Assembly: GCA_947625925.1 (NCBI GenBank)
Contig: CANQQC010000004.1
Location: 1 to 35,579, forward strand
Source of the DNA: an uncultured Clostridia bacterium
Lineage (GTDB): Bacteria > Bacillota > Clostridia > TANB77 > CAG-508
Length of the DNA stretch: 35,579 nt
Direction of reading: 5' to 3'
Shown: positions 33,127 through 35,579 of the stretch, one piece after another
Layout of the letters: each line of letters starts with the position of its first letter
Position numbering within the stretch: position 1 is the first letter of the stretch
The notes under the pieces: generated by a model
Seen by the model: only the letters and a program-made list of their open reading frames with translations
Databases searched by the model: none
What the model was told of the DNA's origin: nothing
Made by a program: the position numbers and the translations under genes

Positions 33127-33999
33127 TTATGCTCCTAGATTTGCTTCAATATTTGTTTCTCCTTGAACTTTATTGTTATTGTATTTTATAACGCTTATTC
33201 TTGTTCCTTCATATACAGGTACTTTTGTTATTACTTCCATTATTCCATCATTATCTATATCTATATAGTCAACATCATCTAAACTTAAAAATACTTTTCT
33301 ATCTTCTTCTTTTATATTTGCCCAAAAACCATTTTCTAAGTTAACTAGATTTGCTACTTTTTTATAATTACTATCATAAAGCATTATAGATGAAGATGCT
33401 TTTAACTCTCCTTCTTTATTATCTGTTGTACAACAAACAATATGTTCCATTTTTCCATCATTATCTAAATCTATGTTATCTATCTTTACACTTGAATAAC
33501 CTTCCATATCACTTAACTCTTGTGGCAATTCTTCTGTTCTCGTAAACTTTCTTGGTATAGCATCATATTTTTCAGAAATAGCAATTCTATCTAAATTTCC
33601 AACAACTGACATACCAATATATGTTTCTTCTCCAAAATCTCCTTGCTTTTCTCCTAAATATTCTCCTTTTTCATAATTATAATATGTCCTATTATATTTA
33701 TTGCTATTTTCTTCGTTTATTTCCATATCTGATAAATCTTGAACTCCAGTTTTTATATCCATCTCGATTCCATCATACAATATAAAGTAATCTTTTTCTT
33801 TTTGTTCTTCAACTTTTGTTTTAGCTTCCTCTTTTTCAATACTTATTGGTTTAACACTTGTATATGAATCTGTAGTTTTATTTTTGTTAATACTATCTTG
33901 TACTATAAAATATACCATAGCTACATCAATTATTAGTGCTATTAGTACACACACAATATATGTAAATAAACTTATTTTTTTATGCTCTTTTTTCTTCAT
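33127..33999 (-). CDS. Membrane-anchored protein with DxDxDG calcium-type loops
   Basis: A 290-residue protein with a basic start, one membrane helix (about residues 8-32) and a large extracytoplasmic part. Two loops, DNIDLDNDGKME and DYIDIDNDGIME, have the DxDxDG pattern of calcium-binding FG-GAP/VCBS-like blades, each followed by a beta strand. The remainder is not recognisable. An ATG at 34008 also exists, but the GGGGG run abuts it; ATG 33999 has a 9-base spacing. It is transcribed from a promoter at 34030-34058 and followed by the HAD gene. It may be a surface sensor or adhesin-like protein; the function is unknown. Confidence 0.65.
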   Translation of the reverse strand: MKKKEHKKISLFTYIVCVLIALIIDVAMVYFIVQDSINKNKTTDSYTSVKPISIEKEEAKTKVEEQKEKDYFILYDGIEMDIKTGVQDLSDMEINEENSNKYNRTYYNYEKGEYLGEKQGDFGEETYIGMSVVGNLDRIAISEKYDAIPRKFTRTEELPQELSDMEGYSSVKIDNIDLDNDGKMEHIVCCTTDNKEGELKASSSIMLYDSNYKKVANLVNLENGFWANIKEEDRKVFLSLDDVDYIDIDNDGIMEVITKVPVYEGTRISVIKYNNNKVQGETNIEANLGA

Positions 34000-34029
34000 T
34001 TGTATCATCCCCCTTTTTTATTTACAAAA

Positions 34030-34058
34030 ATTTTATCACATTGCCCTGATATTTACAA
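34030..34058 (-). promoter_or_regulatory. Promoter of the DxDxDG protein gene
   Basis: On the minus strand TTGTAA (34058-34053), a 17-base spacer and TAAAAT (34035-34030), with TG one base before the -10. Confidence 0.65.
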
Positions 34059-34337
34059 GTGTTACTTTTACAAATGTCATTATTATAAAATATTTACAAA
34101 TATTAAAATTGGAGCTTTTTTAAATAATTATTTTAAATGTGAAAATCATTAAAAATCAAGGTGAATCTAAATAATAACTAAGTAATAAAATGGATGTATC
34201 ACATTACATTCTTAATAAAGCAATATAAAAAAACCATAAATCCGTTCAAAAAATCCAAAAATACATAAATTCATTAAATACTTCAAATATCTAAAAAACG
34301 ATTTTCGTGATAATTTACATATTTCTTTTATAAAATG
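34059..34337. other. AT-rich intergenic stretch with no gene recognised
   Basis: Part of a 426-base gap between divergent genes. Apart from the two promoters at its ends I see only short AT-rich runs, no ORF with a ribosome site, no convincing hairpin-plus-T-run and no riboswitch pattern. Its length would allow regulator binding or a small RNA. Confidence 0.4.
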
Positions 34338-34366
34338 TTGATTTTATATTTCTTTATTGATATAAT
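34338..34366 (+). promoter_or_regulatory. Promoter of the Ltp-repeat protein gene
   Basis: TTGATT (34338-34343), 17-base spacer, TATAAT (34361-34366) with an extended TGA before it. The leader is about 60 bases and includes AAGGGAG before ATG 34435. Confidence 0.75.
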
Positions 34367-34434
34367 ACCTTGCGTAATTATAGTTTTATATAAAGGAGTT
34401 ATAAAAAAAATAATAATATAAGGGAGATGTTAAA

Positions 34435-35481
34435 ATGAAAAAGAAAATTGATTTTAAAGTTATTTTAATGATTATTTTCTTTGTTGCACTGTTGGTTATT
34501 TTACCAACTAATGTTAATGCTGCAAGTAAAATATCAATGCAGAAAGTCAGTGTATCAAGTATAGCAAACCAAACATACACTGAAAAGGAGATTAAACCGT
34601 CTATTACGGTAAAATACAATGGAAAAAAACTTGTAAAAAACAAAAATTATACTGTTACATATTCAAACAATAAACAAATTGGAACTGCAACAATACAAAT
34701 AAAAGGTAAAGGCAGTTATACAGGAACTATAAAAAAGAATTTTTCTATAGTACCAAAAAAGGTAACAGGTTTAAAAATTACTAAGAAAACAACAAATTCA
34801 ATTTCTATGAGTTGGAAAAAGGTATCTGGAATAACTGGATATAAAGTTTATTCATATAATGCGTCAAAAAAAGCATATACATTAGTTGGAAAAACAAAGA
34901 CTAATTCATATAATGTAAAAAGTTTAAAAGCAAATACTACATATAAATTTAAAGTAAGAGCATATAAAACTATAAAGAATAAACAGTATTTAAGTACTAA
35001 TTCAAGTGTTGTTTCATCTACTACAAATAAGGTTAAAGTAACTCAAAGACAAAAGGATGCATTAAGTAGAGCAAAATCATATTTAAAATATTCATCATTT
35101 TCATATCAAGGATTAATTGACCAATTAAAATATGAAAAGTTTACAGATAAAGAAGCAAAATATGGAGTAGACCATTGTGGAGCCAATTGGAATGCACAAG
35201 CTCTAGCAAAGGCAAAGTCATATTTAAAATATTCATCATTTTCATATCAAGGGTTAATTGACCAATTAAAATATGAAAAATTTACAAGTAAACAAGCAAA
35301 ATATGGAGTAGATAAATGTGGTGCTAACTGGAATCAACAAGCAGTAAAGAAAGCACAATCATATTTAAAATATTCATCATTTTCATATCAAGAGTTAATT
35401 GACCAATTAAAATATGAAAAGTTTACAAGTAAACAAGCAAAATATGGAGTAGACCATTGTGGAATAAAATTGAAAAAATAA
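34435..35481 (+). CDS. Secreted Ig-like/Fn3 protein with three Ltp-type repeats
   Basis: A 348-residue secreted protein. A signal peptide (about 1-29) ends in NVNA-A with no lipobox. Residues ~31-107 are an Ig-like module common in Lachnospiraceae-type surface proteins (ITVKYNGKKLVKNKNYTVTY to GSYTGTIKKNFSI). Residues ~108-197 are a fibronectin type III domain (VTGLKITKKTTNSISMSWKK). From residue 213 come three 47-residue repeats (ALAKAKSYLKYSSFSYQGLI, then DQLKYEKFT and AKYGVDKCG), of the Ltp / host-cell-surface-exposed lipoprotein type, a helix-turn-helix pair. In Streptococcus phage TP-J34, Ltp blocks phage DNA entry. Here the role may be adhesion or phage exclusion; neither is shown. The protein is strongly basic. 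Confidence 0.85.
   Translation: MKKKIDFKVILMIIFFVALLVILPTNVNAASKISMQKVSVSSIANQTYTEKEIKPSITVKYNGKKLVKNKNYTVTYSNNKQIGTATIQIKGKGSYTGTIKKNFSIVPKKVTGLKITKKTTNSISMSWKKVSGITGYKVYSYNASKKAYTLVGKTKTNSYNVKSLKANTTYKFKVRAYKTIKNKQYLSTNSSVVSSTTNKVKVTQRQKDALSRAKSYLKYSSFSYQGLIDQLKYEKFTDKEAKYGVDHCGANWNAQALAKAKSYLKYSSFSYQGLIDQLKYEKFTSKQAKYGVDKCGANWNQQAVKKAQSYLKYSSFSYQELIDQLKYEKFTSKQAKYGVDHCGIKLKK
35071..35478 (+). repeat. Three tandem 141-base repeats inside the Ltp-type gene
   Basis: Units begin at 35071, 35212 and 35353 (47 codons each; the last is shorter). They are nearly identical at DNA level, including synonymous positions, which indicates recent duplication and possible copy-number change. Confidence 0.9.
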
Positions 35482-35491
35482 TAAAAAAAGA

Positions 35492-35527
35492 AAAAAGCAT
35501 TTATATATCAATGCTTTTTCTTTTTTT
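35492..35527 (+). terminator. Terminator after the Ltp-repeat gene
   Basis: A 10-bp stem (35492-35501 with 35510-35519), 8-base loop, C then seven T. It also faces the tRNA-Cys gene from the other strand. Confidence 0.8.
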
Positions 35528-35528
35528 A

Positions 35529-35579
35529 TGGAGGCGAGTATCGGAGTCGAACCGATCATCAGAGTTTTGCAGACTCGTG
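35529..35579 (-). tRNA. tRNA-Cys (anticodon GCA), 3' part, cut by window end
   Basis: Reading the minus strand, the anticodon stem-loop GAGT-CTGCAAA-ACTC gives anticodon GCA. It is followed by a short variable loop, a 5-bp T-arm with TTCGACT loop (ATCGG/CCGAT), the acceptor 3' strand ACTCGCC, discriminator T and encoded CCA at 35531-35529. The 5' half lies beyond the window. Confidence 0.92.

Noticed and set aside
35071-35478. CRISPR-like or other non-coding tandem array
   Set aside because: The 141-base period keeps the reading frame and encodes Ltp-type protein repeats; there are no variable spacers.

Overview
The window is very AT-rich and gene-dense, uses the standard genetic code, and carries strong -35/-10 promoters, AAGGAGG-type ribosome sites and U-tract hairpin terminators. 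Together with the sporulation pair SpoIVFA/SpoIVFB and a GerS-like protein, this points to a spore-forming Clostridia-like Firmicute, probably an uncultured host-associated lineage. That assignment is an inference; no marker gene here fixes a genus.

Layout. 1-1200: tail of an unknown gene, then a stand-alone HD-GYP phosphodiesterase. 1201-5775: a minus-strand cell-shape and division block, minD-minE-rodA-dusB behind a good promoter, a terminator, then a GerS-like protein and an EndoA/MazF toxin with no antitoxin. 5845-9392: a prepilin-like/LamG surface protein broken by two single-base frameshifts, SpoIVFB, a SpoIVFA-like M23 protein and a small membrane protein. 9590-10690: an unknown HExxH protein. 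10707-18549: a tight six-gene minus-strand operon, OGG-type glycosylase, AddB, PgeF, LD-carboxypeptidase, family 4 uracil-DNA glycosylase and a GltD-like flavoprotein. 18696-19775: tyrA with an ACT domain.

19817-26548: a minus-strand run starting with RNase III. It continues with an Elp3-like protein that has lost its radical-SAM cysteines, an amidoligase, a YitT-family membrane protein, a second divergent amidoligase and a small unknown protein. This is the most unusual part of the window. 26684-27816: a zeta-toxin-family kinase with a small downstream ORF. 27939-30241: a membrane-anchored G5/SH3/glucosaminidase wall hydrolase and a membrane-anchored partner of unknown function. 30288-34008: a MATE transporter fused to a cytidylate-kinase-like domain, a HAD phosphatase, and a membrane protein with DxDxDG loops. 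34435-35481: a secreted protein with an Ig-like repeat, Fn3 and three near-identical Ltp-type repeats. The window ends inside a tRNA-Cys gene on the minus strand.

How it fits together. Much of the window serves envelope construction (RodA, MinDE, PgeF, LD-carboxypeptidase, glucosaminidase), sporulation (SpoIVFA/FB, GerS-like) and DNA repair (AddB, OGG, UDG). The unusual elements are the amidoligase pair with the degenerate radical-SAM protein, the transporter-kinase fusion, the unpaired toxins, the MinE with a long charged tail, and the Ltp-repeat protein. No CRISPR array, integrase, transposase or phage structural gene was seen.
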